DNA of 32,959 nt from JAGZHZ01 sp965150505 (lineage in GTDB: Bacteria; Bacillota; Clostridia; Lachnospirales; Lachnospiraceae): assembly GCA_965150505.1 (NCBI GenBank), contig CBCTVZ010000013.1, forward strand, positions 1 to 32,959, in the 5' to 3' direction. Position 1 is the stretch's first letter, and every line of letters starts with the position of its first letter. The position numbers were made by a program, and so were the translations under genes. The notes under the pieces were generated by a model. That model was not told the DNA's origin and did no database searches. It saw only the letters and a program-made list of their open reading frames with translations. Positions 1 through 6,872 of this stretch are shown piece by piece.

Positions 1-54
1 TAGAGCACCTGACTCTTAATCAGGGTGTCCAGGGTTCGAACCCCTGAAGGCGCA
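1..54 (+). tRNA. tRNA-Lys (anticodon CTT), 5' end cut by window
   Basis: Partial tRNA: the window begins in the D-arm. The anticodon stem (8-12 with 20-24) encloses a seven-base loop at 13-19 with anticodon CTT at 15-17, which reads AAG lysine codons. The T-arm has the usual TTCGAAC loop (35-41) flanked by complementary CAGGG and CCCTG. The 3' acceptor strand AAGGCGC lies at 47-53, with discriminator A at 54. CCA is not encoded. The acceptor 5' strand lies outside the window. Confidence 0.95.
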
Positions 55-56
55 TG

Positions 57-106
57 TAAAAGCACTGTTTTTGCAGATATATAGGCTGTGGGGACGGTGC
101 TTTTTT
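57..106 (+). terminator. Intrinsic terminator after tRNA-Lys
   Basis: AAAAGCACTGT (57-67) can pair with ACGGTGCTTTT (94-104), leaving a long loop, and a run of six T follows from 101. It ends the tRNA transcript 25 bases before the first protein gene. No separate promoter was seen between it and that gene, so read-through may supply the downstream operon. Confidence 0.65.
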
Positions 107-131
107 ATTTAAAAAAAGAGGAGGTATCAAA

Positions 132-1115
132 ATGAAAAGAAGATGGATCAGTATAGCGGCCGCATCCGTTCTTGCGATGGGGACAATGACAGCGGCGGCT
201 TCTGAAAATGAGACAGAAATGACTGTCCGTGTCGGATCTTTAAAAGGACCGACATCTATGGGGCTTGTCTCCTTGATGGAAGACAATGAAAATGGGGAGA
301 CAGGGAATAACTATGATTTTACGATGGTGACGGCGGCTGATGAATTGCTGGCACAGATGATCGGCGGAAAACTGGATATCGCGCTGATTCCAGCAAATGT
401 ATCATCTGTCCTGTATCAGAAAACAGATGCAGGGATTCATGTGATTGATATTAACACGTTAGGCGTTGTGTATGCCGTTTCAGGGGATAGTACAGTAAAA
501 ACGATTTCTGACTTAAAAGGTAAAACCGTTTATCTGACAGGAAAAGGTACAACGCCAGATTACGTTTTACAGTATCTTCTGGAAGAAAATGGAGTTTCAT
601 TGGATGAAGTGAAACTAGAATATAAATCAGAAGCAACAGAGGTTGCGGCAGTTCTGGCTTCTGACCCGAATTGCATTGGCATCTTGCCACAGCCGTTTGT
701 GACGGTTGCAATGTCTAAAAATGAAAATTTAAAAAGAGTTCTTGATTTGACTGAAGAATGGGATAAAGTAAACAGCGACAGCCGCCTTGTGACAGGCGTA
801 ACGGTAGTGCGCGATGCGTTTTTGGAAGAAAATGAGGAAGCTGTGGCGGAATTTTTGAAAGATCATGAAGATTCTTCAAAATTTGTAAATGAAAATATAG
901 AAGAAGGCGCGGAATTGATCGCTAAGCGCGGAATTATCGAAAAAGCGCCGATTGCGCAAAAAGCAATCCCTTACTGTAATATTACGTGTATCACTGGGGA
1001 AGAGATGAAAGAAGCATTGAGCGGATACCTTCAGGTTTTGTATGAGATGGCGCCAGAATCTGTAGGAGGCGAACTGCCAGATGACGAATTTTATCTGACA
1101 GATTTGGAAAATTAA
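132..1115 (+). CDS. ABC transporter substrate-binding protein, NitT/TauT-like
   Basis: Extracellular solute-binding subunit of an ABC importer. The 327-residue protein opens with a signal peptide (KRR, then a hydrophobic stretch to about residue 23). It then has the two-lobed periplasmic-binding layout of the NMT1/SsuA-like group, with segments such as GGKLDIALIPAN (near 77-88), DLKGKTVYLTGKG and PNCIGILPQPFV. It starts at ATG 132 after GAGGAGGT. The permease begins directly after the stop codon, so the two are translationally coupled. Odd point: there is no lipobox cysteine at the cleavage site, although Gram-positive binding proteins are usually lipoproteins. The substrate is unknown; nitrate, taurine, sulfonate or pyrimidine-precursor relatives all share this fold. 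Confidence 0.88.
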   Translation: MKRRWISIAAASVLAMGTMTAAASENETEMTVRVGSLKGPTSMGLVSLMEDNENGETGNNYDFTMVTAADELLAQMIGGKLDIALIPANVSSVLYQKTDAGIHVIDINTLGVVYAVSGDSTVKTISDLKGKTVYLTGKGTTPDYVLQYLLEENGVSLDEVKLEYKSEATEVAAVLASDPNCIGILPQPFVTVAMSKNENLKRVLDLTEEWDKVNSDSRLVTGVTVVRDAFLEENEEAVAEFLKDHEDSSKFVNENIEEGAELIAKRGIIEKAPIAQKAIPYCNITCITGEEMKEALSGYLQVLYEMAPESVGGELPDDEFYLTDLEN

Positions 1116-1874
1116 ATGAAAAAGAATACTGCCCGAAGTCGAAGAAAAATAATTATTATTTTTGGATTGATTCTCATATGGCAGGGAATCTCACTGTGGA
1201 TCGGAAATGATATTTTAATTGCCAGCCCTGTAGACGTAGGAAAAGCGCTGATTAAAAATTTGGGTGATCTCGAATTTATAAAATCAGCGGGCAATTCTTT
1301 TATCAAAATTTCAATCGGATTTTGTCTGGCCTTTTCATCTGGCATCGTTATCGCTTCCTTTGCACATCGATTTTCGATTCTGGGAGAAATTTTAGAACCA
1401 GTGATTGGACTGATGAAAACCGTTCCTGTGGCATCTATCGTAATTTTGCTTTTGATCTGGACAACATCAGAAAATCTTTCGGTTGCGATTTCTTTTATGG
1501 TTACGTTTCCAGCTATTTATTTTCAGATGCGGGAAGGCATTCTTTCTGTCGATGATAAATTGCTGGAAATGGCGCAGGTGTTGGAGATTCCGACATGGAA
1601 AAAAATCTGGTATCTGTATCGCCCATCCGTACTTCCCTATCTGGCAGGCAGCTGCAGAGCGGCTGTGGGAATGGGCTGGAAATCAGGAATTGCGGCAGAG
1701 GTGATCGGTGTGCCGGCTCACACGATAGGCGAAAGGCTGTACACGGCTAAGATATATTTGGAGACGGCAGATTTATTTGCCTGGACGATTGTAGTATTAA
1801 TTTTATGTTCCGTATTTGAAAAAGCGGTCTTTTTCCTTTTGAGAAAGATTGGCGGAAAGGATAGAATAAAATGA
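1116..1874 (+). CDS. ABC transporter permease, NitT/TauT-like
   Basis: Integral membrane subunit of the importer, 252 residues, the usual length for SsuC/TauC-type permeases. About six hydrophobic segments are visible, beginning with IIIIFGLILIWQGISLWIG. The cytoplasmic coupling-loop region around residues 147-205 includes LEMAQVLEIPTWKKIWYLY and later GWKSGIAAEVIG, matching the BPD_transp_1 EAA-loop pattern. Its ATG follows the binding-protein stop with no gap, and its stop overlaps the ATPase start by four bases (ATGA), so the three genes form one coupled operon. Substrate not inferable from sequence. Confidence 0.9.
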   Translation: MKKNTARSRRKIIIIFGLILIWQGISLWIGNDILIASPVDVGKALIKNLGDLEFIKSAGNSFIKISIGFCLAFSSGIVIASFAHRFSILGEILEPVIGLMKTVPVASIVILLLIWTTSENLSVAISFMVTFPAIYFQMREGILSVDDKLLEMAQVLEIPTWKKIWYLYRPSVLPYLAGSCRAAVGMGWKSGIAAEVIGVPAHTIGERLYTAKIYLETADLFAWTIVVLILCSVFEKAVFFLLRKIGGKDRIK

Positions 1875-2449
1875 GTCTGGAGATTTGCAGTCTGAAAAAA
1901 GCATATGCAGAAAAAAAAGTGCTGAATGGAGTCAGCTTTACGATAGAGTCCGGAAAAGGGTTTTGCCTGATGGGACCGTCTGGATGTGGAAAGACGACAT
2001 TGCTTCGGATTTTGATGGGACTGGAAAAACAGGATGAAGGTGTGATTCGAGGAATAGAGAGATTAAAGATCTCTGCTGTTTTTCAGGAAGACCGCCTTTT
2101 AGATCATCTCAATGCGATAAAAAATGTATGGCTTGTCTGCGGAAGCGATGAGATGACGATTCGGAAAGAACTTTCAAAAATTTTGCCATCAGAATCACTC
2201 GATCAGCCAGTCATCCAATTAAGCGGTGGAATGAGAAGAAGAGTAGCGATTGTCCGCGCAATTATGAAAGAAAGCGATCTGATTCTTATGGACGAACCTT
2301 TTACGGGGCTTGACGGAGAAACAAAGAGAGTCGTAATCGACTATATGAAGCAAAAAATAAAGGGAAAAATGTTTTTGCTTTCCACTCACCAAGAGGAGGA
2401 TGCAAAGTTGTTTGGAACTACAATTTTGAGACTGGGACAGGAAAAATAA
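1871..2449 (+). CDS. ABC transporter ATP-binding protein, short NitT/TauT-like
   Basis: Nucleotide-binding subunit of the importer on the cytoplasmic face. Motifs are complete: Walker A GPSGCGKTT (35-43), Q-loop Gln72 in FQEDRLL, signature LSGGM (117-121), Walker B LILMDEP (137-143) and switch His173 in STHQEED. At 192 residues it is clearly shorter than the roughly 240-260 usual for SsuB/TauB. The segment between the Q-loop and the signature is compact and the C-terminal tail ends soon after the H-loop. All catalytic elements are present, so it is probably functional. It overlaps the permease stop by four bases. Confidence 0.9.
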   Translation: MSLEICSLKKAYAEKKVLNGVSFTIESGKGFCLMGPSGCGKTTLLRILMGLEKQDEGVIRGIERLKISAVFQEDRLLDHLNAIKNVWLVCGSDEMTIRKELSKILPSESLDQPVIQLSGGMRRRVAIVRAIMKESDLILMDEPFTGLDGETKRVVIDYMKQKIKGKMFLLSTHQEEDAKLFGTTILRLGQEK

Positions 2450-2567
2450 TTTTTCAAGAAAATTCATTGCCGAAAGGGAATAGACAATGATAAGCTTATT
2501 TATGAAGCGATCAGGAATATCCTGTGATCTTAAAAGGATAAGTGAAAAAAGAAAAGGAGGAAAGAAA

Positions 2568-3719
2568 ATGATTTGTATTCAAAATGGAATGATTTATGAT
2601 GCGGTTTCAAGAGAGCCGTATGAAGCAGATCTTTTGCTGGAAGAGGGAAAGATCAAAAAGATTGGAAAAATAGACGAGCTTCCAGAAGGAACGGCAGTGA
2701 TTGATGCAAAGGGACTGAGAATTTACCCAGGTTTTGTGGAGGCGCATGGCCATATCGGACTTGACGGCTATGGAATCGGCTATGAAGGTCAGGATTATAA
2801 TGAGATGAATGATATTATCTCTCCACAGCTGAGAGGAATTGACGGGATTAAGGCAATGGACCCAGCATTTGAAGAGGCAATGTGCGCAGGCGTTACCTGT
2901 GTAGGCGTAGGACCGGGAAGCGCCAATGTACTGGGCGGAACTTTCACAGCAATCAAGACAGTCGGAAAACGAGTGGAAAATATGATTGTAAAAGAAGCTG
3001 TGGCAATGAAATGCGCATTTGGAGAAAATCCAAAACGAGTTTATCGTGAGAAAACAGATTCTTGCCGTATGAGTACAGCTTCCTTGCTGCGTGAAGCTTT
3101 ATTTTTAGCCAGAGAATATATGGAAAAGAAAGAGGCGGCTGGCGATGATATTTTCAAACGTCCTCCTTACAATATGAAATGGGAAGCATTGATTCCTGTA
3201 CTAAAAGGAGAAATGCCTCTGAAAGCACACGCTCATGCGACAGATGATATCTTTGCAGCGCTTCGGGTTGCAAAAGAGTTTGGTGTAAAAATCACATTGG
3301 AACATGTGACAGAAGGCCATCTGATTGCAGACGAACTTGCAAAAGAAAATGTTATGATGGCGGTTGGCCCTACCTTGACACACGCTACAAAATTTGAACT
3401 TAGAAATAAATCCTGGACGACTCCGGGCGTACTTTCCAAGGCGGGATGTCATGTTTCTATTATCACAGATTCACCGGTTATTCCTCAGCAATATTTGCCG
3501 CTTTGCGCTGGAATGGCAGTAAAAGCAGGAATGGATCCTTTTGAGGCTTTGAAGGCAATTACGATTCATCCGGCAGAACATTTAGGCATCGAAGACAGAG
3601 TAGGTTCTATTGAAGAGGGAAAAGATGCAGATCTTGTAATTACAGACGGTGATCCATTTGAAGTGTCCACAGAAGTAAAGATGGTATGGATCGACGGAAA
3701 ACCAGTATTTTGCGCATAA
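2568..3719 (+). CDS. Amidohydrolase family protein
   Basis: Metal-dependent hydrolase of the amidohydrolase superfamily (imidazolonepropionase/dihydroorotase-like layout), 383 residues. Visible features are an N-terminal beta-rich segment, GFVEAHGHIGLDG carrying the HxH metal motif, LKAHAHATDD with a second His pair, LEHVTEGH, the ITDSP aspartate, and the typical C-terminal IEEGKDADLVI. I chose ATG 2568 because AAAGGAGG lies seven to eight bases upstream. An in-frame start at 2487 would add 27 residues without a comparable ribosome site. The gene lies 118 bases after the ABC operon and may be co-transcribed with it. The substrate is unknown; the pairing suggests a scavenged cyclic amide or a peptide-like compound, but that is inference. 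Confidence 0.85.
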   Translation: MICIQNGMIYDAVSREPYEADLLLEEGKIKKIGKIDELPEGTAVIDAKGLRIYPGFVEAHGHIGLDGYGIGYEGQDYNEMNDIISPQLRGIDGIKAMDPAFEEAMCAGVTCVGVGPGSANVLGGTFTAIKTVGKRVENMIVKEAVAMKCAFGENPKRVYREKTDSCRMSTASLLREALFLAREYMEKKEAAGDDIFKRPPYNMKWEALIPVLKGEMPLKAHAHATDDIFAALRVAKEFGVKITLEHVTEGHLIADELAKENVMMAVGPTLTHATKFELRNKSWTTPGVLSKAGCHVSIITDSPVIPQQYLPLCAGMAVKAGMDPFEALKAITIHPAEHLGIEDRVGSIEEGKDADLVITDGDPFEVSTEVKMVWIDGKPVFCA

Positions 3720-3794
3720 CAAAATGATGGGTGAGAGAAAAAAGTAAAACAGACATAAAATAGAGTTTCAACAAAATAGATTTATACATAAAAT

Positions 3795-3838
3795 AAGAGC
3801 CATCAGATTTTATTCGATTTTGAAATCTGATGGCTCTT
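3795..3838. terminator. Bidirectional hairpin terminator
   Basis: A perfect 16-bp stem (AAGAGCCATCAGATTT at 3795-3810 with its complement at 3823-3838) and a 12-base loop. On the plus strand it follows the amidohydrolase and is trailed only by TTTAATG-like sequence. On the minus strand it is followed by TATTTTATG, a better U-tract, so it may primarily end the leftward transcript proposed from the promoter at 4315-4343. Confidence 0.8.
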
Positions 3839-4271
3839 TAATGTACCTGATTGTCCATTGGATTTTACCTCCATTTTTGTAGATTCATGAGGAATAATAC
3901 TTTTAAAATGGCATTTAAATAATTGATTATTGGTTTTTTAGGTTTGGTTTTTGTTGTGTTCTTCTTTTGTTCACGCTATAGAAAAAACATTTTCTATTTC
4001 CAGAAGATTTTATAATTTTGAGATTATCTTAACAAAATAAATAGCGAATCAGCAAATTTAGCGTCCCATCGGAGGTTACCTTACTTTCTTTTAAACTTTT
4101 CCTTCCTAATTTAGGTTTGTAAAATCAAAATCAAAAGAATTTTTTTTACCGTCCCATTGGAATTTTCCTACTTTCTTAAATAATATGAAGTGATTCTTTT
4201 ATACTTCTGGTGGTCTGTACCTTCCTTTTCTTAAATTATGAAGTAATACTTTAATATTTTGGTGGTCTCAT
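3838..4271 (-). repeat. Degenerate repeat cluster with micro-ORFs
   Basis: Five related units are read on the minus strand. Two neighbouring units share GACCACC, then ACTTCATA, then TTTAAGAAA, with a period of about 54-57 bases (4207-4271). Two others share TTTAARAAAGTARGG and CCRATGGGACGSTAAA (around 4058-4090 and 4146-4175). A fifth (3838-3872) has GGAGGT eight bases before ATG. The implied micro-ORFs are MRPPKY-stop (4251-4271), MGR-stop (4146-4157), MGR-stop (4058-4069) and MDNQVH-stop (3838-3858). The GACCACC unit at 4207-4226 lacks an ATG. Similarity was judged by eye. Confidence 0.5.
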
Positions 4272-4314
4272 TCCTTTCTGTTTATTTTTTTTCCTTCTTT
4301 GTTTTGATGTCTAC

Positions 4315-4343
4315 ATTATAACAGTAAAATACAGAACTGTCAA
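4315..4343 (-). promoter_or_regulatory. Exact consensus sigma-A promoter, minus strand
   Basis: Read on the minus strand: TTGACA (4338-4343), 17-base spacer (4321-4337), TATAAT (4315-4320). Both hexamers and the spacer length match the housekeeping consensus exactly. Transcription would start near 4308 and run left through the gene-free region. No annotated gene lies downstream before the terminator at 3795-3838. Confidence 0.8.
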
Positions 4344-4568
4344 TACTAAAATTAGAAAAAATATAAAAAAATAAAAATAATACAGTTAATAATTGAATTA
4401 AAATACAAATTTTCAGAAAAATATAGAAAAATATAACAGTAAGAAAATATAATACAAAAGACAATAAAAATAAAATAAGAAAGAACAGGAAGAAAAAAGG
4501 AAAAAAATCAAGAAGAGAACAGGGAGAAAGAAAAGGAGGAAATCAGGAAGAGAAGAGGGAGAAATCTG
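4344..4568. other. AT- and purine-rich spacer, no gene seen
   Basis: Very AT-rich sequence passing into a long plus-strand A/G tract (about 4440-4565). A 60-codon minus-strand frame at 4282-4464 is low-complexity (Phe, Leu, Ile, Tyr) and overlaps the consensus promoter, so it is not called. Apart from short inverted repeats I see no gene or recognisable element. Confidence 0.5.
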
Positions 4569-4597
4569 TTTTCAGGAAATCAAATTGATGATATACT
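4569..4597 (+). promoter_or_regulatory. Putative promoter of the aldo/keto reductase gene
   Basis: TTTTCA (4569-4574), 17-base spacer, TATACT (4592-4597), with TGA directly before the -10 (extended -10). It lies about 90 bases upstream of the start codon. The -35 is weak, but the extended -10 supports the call. Confidence 0.5.
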
Positions 4598-4688
4598 GGA
4601 AAAAAAGATTTTTTTATAACGAGAAAAGAAATACAGCCAAAAAGAAAAATGAATCCGATAAGATAGCAAGGAAAAGAAGGAGAAAAAA

Positions 4689-5696
4689 ATGAAAAATGTA
4701 ATATTAGGAAAAACAGGACTGAAAATTTCAAGATTAGGATTTGGCGGGATTCCGATTCAGCAGTCTAATGAAGAAAAAGTGAAAACATTGATGAAGGTTA
4801 TGCTTGAGAAAGGAATCAATTATATTGATACAGCCAGAGGATATACGGTCAGTGAATCGTATATTGGGGAAGCATTGAAAGGAATCCGCGATCAGTTTGT
4901 TCTGGCGACAAAGAGTATGGCGAGAACGAAAGAAGCGATGAAAAAAGATATCGAGATCAGTCTTCATAATCTCCAGACAGATTATATTGATTTGTATCAG
5001 GTTCATAATCCAAGCATGGAACAGCTAGATGAAGTGATTGCAGAAGGGGGAGCTTTAGAAGCTTTGCAGGAAGCAAAAAAGGAAGGGAAAATTGGTCATA
5101 TTGGATTGACGGCACATTCCGTGGAAGTGTTTGAGAGAGCTTTGGAATTGGACTGGGTAGAAACGCTGATGTTCCCTTATAATATTGTTGAGAATCAGAT
5201 TGAACATTTGATGGAGAGATGTAAAGAGAAGAATATCGGATTTATCTGCATGAAGCCTTTAGCGGGCGGAGCGATTGAAGATCCAAAACTGGCGCTTCGT
5301 TTTATCTGCGCAAACCCAAATGTGACCGTGGTGATTCCGGGAATGTATACGCAGGAAGAAGTAGAGCAAAATGTAGCTGCGGCAGACGATGAGAGTCCTT
5401 TGACAGAAGAGGAATTACAAAAAGCAGAAGAGATCAAAAGCCAGCTTGGAAACAATTTTTGCCGTCGCTGTAATTACTGCGCGCCATGTACACAGGGAAT
5501 CAATATTCCAAGCGTCTTCTTATTTGAAGGATATTTAAAACGATACAATCTGGAAGCATGGGCAAGAGAGCGATATGGAACGTTGAAAGTAAAGGCAAGC
5601 GCGTGCATCCAGTGCGGCGAATGTGAAACACGATGTCCTTATCATCTTCCGATTCGGGAAATGCTGAAGAAAAGCGCAGAAGAATTTGGAGAATAA
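4689..5696 (+). CDS. Aldo/keto reductase with C-terminal ferredoxin-like cysteines
   Basis: Predicted cytosolic NAD(P)H-linked oxidoreductase of 335 residues. The AKR barrel (about 1-250) has the catalytic tetrad Asp47 (YIDTA), Tyr52 (RGY), Lys75 (LATKS) and His106 (QVHNP). The C-terminal extension carries two cysteine groups: C258, C261, C264, C267 and a ferredoxin-type CxxCxxCxxxCP at C306, C309, C312, C316. Such Fe-S AKRs are common in anaerobic Firmicutes. The start follows GAAAAGAAGGAG. It has its own promoter and no visible strong terminator before the ECF sigma gene. The physiological substrate is unknown; the Fe-S part suggests electron input other than, or besides, NADPH (inference). 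Confidence 0.92.
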   Translation: MKNVILGKTGLKISRLGFGGIPIQQSNEEKVKTLMKVMLEKGINYIDTARGYTVSESYIGEALKGIRDQFVLATKSMARTKEAMKKDIEISLHNLQTDYIDLYQVHNPSMEQLDEVIAEGGALEALQEAKKEGKIGHIGLTAHSVEVFERALELDWVETLMFPYNIVENQIEHLMERCKEKNIGFICMKPLAGGAIEDPKLALRFICANPNVTVVIPGMYTQEEVEQNVAAADDESPLTEEELQKAEEIKSQLGNNFCRRCNYCAPCTQGINIPSVFLFEGYLKRYNLEAWARERYGTLKVKASACIQCGECETRCPYHLPIREMLKKSAEEFGE

Positions 5697-5827
5697 GACA
5701 AAAAAGAACCCTACCCGAAAAAAAATAAAAATTTTTTGAAAAAGTTGAAGATTTATAGAGAATTAAATCGTTATATATAATAGAGAACGCAATACAGAGC
5801 GAGCTCAATTATATCACTGTACAGGGG

Positions 5828-6340
5828 GTGGGGAGTATCGACTATAAAAAATATCTGGCAGAATTAATAGACCGATACGGTAATCTGGTTTATTCCATCT
5901 GTTACAGGATTACAAATGATTATTTTGAGGCGCAGGATTTGGCACAGGACACGTTTTTGACTGTTTATAAAAACCTTCCCACCTTTGACGGCAAAAACGA
6001 AAGAGCTTGGATCAGTACAATCGCTACAAATAAATGTTTGGATTATCTAAAGACGGCTGGAAGAAAGATGCTCCCCACAGAAGATGAATACTTTCAAGTG
6101 ATTGAGAGTAAAGAGGATGGCCCAGAGCAGACTGCTCTGGAACATCGCGTACAGGAAGAGTTTTATGATTTATGCAAAAGTCTTAAGCCACCCTATGATG
6201 AAATTGCCGTTGACTATTTCTGCCAGGAGATGACGGTAGAAGAAATCGCACAGAAAAAGGGAAAAAAGATAAAGACGGTACAGACACAGATTTATCGGGC
6301 AAAGGCAATGTTGAAAAAGCTTTGGGGAAAGGAGGCATAA
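5828..6340 (+). CDS. ECF-type RNA polymerase sigma factor
   Basis: Alternative sigma factor of 170 residues, normal ECF length. Region 2 (about 20-80) has YFEAQDLAQDTFLTVYKNL and FDGKNERAWISTIATNKCLDYLK. Region 4 (about 118-165) has the helix-turn-helix stretch MTVEEIAQKKGKKIKTVQTQ and YRAKAMLKK. The start is awkward: GTG 5828 overlaps the GGGGG that would serve as ribosome site, and there is no ATG before residue 82. An upstream -10-like TATAAT lies at 5776-5781 without a convincing -35, which could mean an autoregulated promoter. The anti-sigma gene follows two bases after the stop, so the pair is likely co-regulated. Confidence 0.9.
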   Translation: MGSIDYKKYLAELIDRYGNLVYSICYRITNDYFEAQDLAQDTFLTVYKNLPTFDGKNERAWISTIATNKCLDYLKTAGRKMLPTEDEYFQVIESKEDGPEQTALEHRVQEEFYDLCKSLKPPYDEIAVDYFCQEMTVEEIAQKKGKKIKTVQTQIYRAKAMLKKLWGKEA

Positions 6341-6342
6341 CG

Positions 6343-6777
6343 ATGGGAAATAACCATATTGATCAGGAGATCATGGAGAGATTTTTGAACGGGCATACTA
6401 CAGAAGAGGAAAAGATCGAGATTTTTACCCACGCTTCATCTTGTGAATTTTGCTCTGAACGTTTGATGATGCTTTGCGAGAGAGAACAGCCCATGGCTAT
6501 GCCGCGTAATCTGAAAGAAAGCATTTTAATGGGAACAAAGCGGATCATTCCGAGATCTCCGAAAAAACAATTTTGGTTTTATAGTATGAAAGTATGTGCA
6601 GCGATGTGCGCGGCTCTCATTATTTTATTTACATCGAGCGCAGGAGAGACATCTTTGAGAGAGCCTAGAATGAATGTGCAAAGAGAAATGTCAAAACCAA
6701 AAGAAAGTCTGACGGAAAAACTTGGCGGTGCTGTAGACAGGTTGACATGGAAGATTTATACAGAAATATATTCATAA
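6343..6777 (+). CDS. Anti-sigma factor, zinc-finger type with one membrane segment
   Basis: 144-residue protein just downstream of the ECF sigma gene. The N-terminal cytoplasmic part has the ZAS motif HASSCEFC (HxxxCxxC), typical of anti-sigma factors that hold ECF sigma factors inactive. One hydrophobic span follows (KVCAAMCAALIILFTSS), then a short external tail of about 50 residues. I start at ATG 6343 because AAAGGAGG (6328-6334) is well spaced. A TTG at 6322 would overlap the sigma gene and add seven residues. The signal sensed is unknown, and the external tail is too short for a known sensor domain. Confidence 0.85.
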   Translation: MGNNHIDQEIMERFLNGHTTEEEKIEIFTHASSCEFCSERLMMLCEREQPMAMPRNLKESILMGTKRIIPRSPKKQFWFYSMKVCAAMCAALIILFTSSAGETSLREPRMNVQREMSKPKESLTEKLGGAVDRLTWKIYTEIYS

Positions 6778-6802
6778 ATAAATATATTTATAAATAGATA
6801 AA

Positions 6803-6872
6803 ACGGAGGTGAATCTGGAAAACAGTACGCCAGCAGCGATGCTGCTGAAAAGAAAGAGGAGGTTATGATGAG
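6803..6872 (+). other. Leader with SD-like site and perfect hairpin before the membrane gene
   Basis: A strong ribosome-site sequence (ACGGAGGTG, 6803-6811) has no gene of normal size behind it. It is followed by a perfect 7-bp hairpin CAGCAGC-GAT-GCTGCTG (6831-6847), then the real ribosome site AAGAGGAGG (6854-6862) of the next gene. A micro-ORF of 19 codons beginning GTG 6809 (or CTG 6815) ends at TGA 6866-6868, just before the ATG at 6873. It may be a leader peptide or a remnant. Confidence 0.35.

Larger units (their letters stand above)
3786..4308 (-). ncRNA. Putative leftward transcript of unknown class (about 520 nt)
   Basis: The unit is delimited by an exact consensus promoter on the minus strand (4315-4343) and the hairpin terminator at 3795-3838. 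It contains no ORF longer than a few codons. Read on the minus strand it carries repeated purine-rich boxes resembling TTTAAGAAAGTAGG, each followed within about 10-15 bases by ATGGGACG or AGACCACC. Small hairpins are visible, for example ATAGAAAA/TTTTCTAT (3978-3985 with 3990-3997). It does not match any RNA family I can recognise by eye. It could be a regulatory RNA, a set of micro-ORFs or a decayed element. Existence of the transcript is inferred, not shown. Confidence 0.45.

Noticed and set aside
1..131. tRNA-Lys 3' end as an attachment site for an integrated element
   Set aside because: No integrase, no repeated copy of the tRNA 3' end in the window, and the downstream genes are ordinary chromosomal genes.
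3838..4280. CRISPR array in the repeat region
   Set aside because: Repeats are few, strongly degenerate and irregularly spaced (about 52-90 bases), with no cas genes nearby.
4282..4464. 60-codon minus-strand ORF in the AT-rich spacer
   Set aside because: Low-complexity Phe/Leu/Ile/Tyr composition, and the frame contains the consensus promoter at 4315-4343. No ribosome site of note.
5745..5781. Sigma-A promoter TTGAAG...TATAAT before the ECF sigma gene
   Set aside because: The spacer is 25 bases; only the -10 is credible, so no complete promoter is called.
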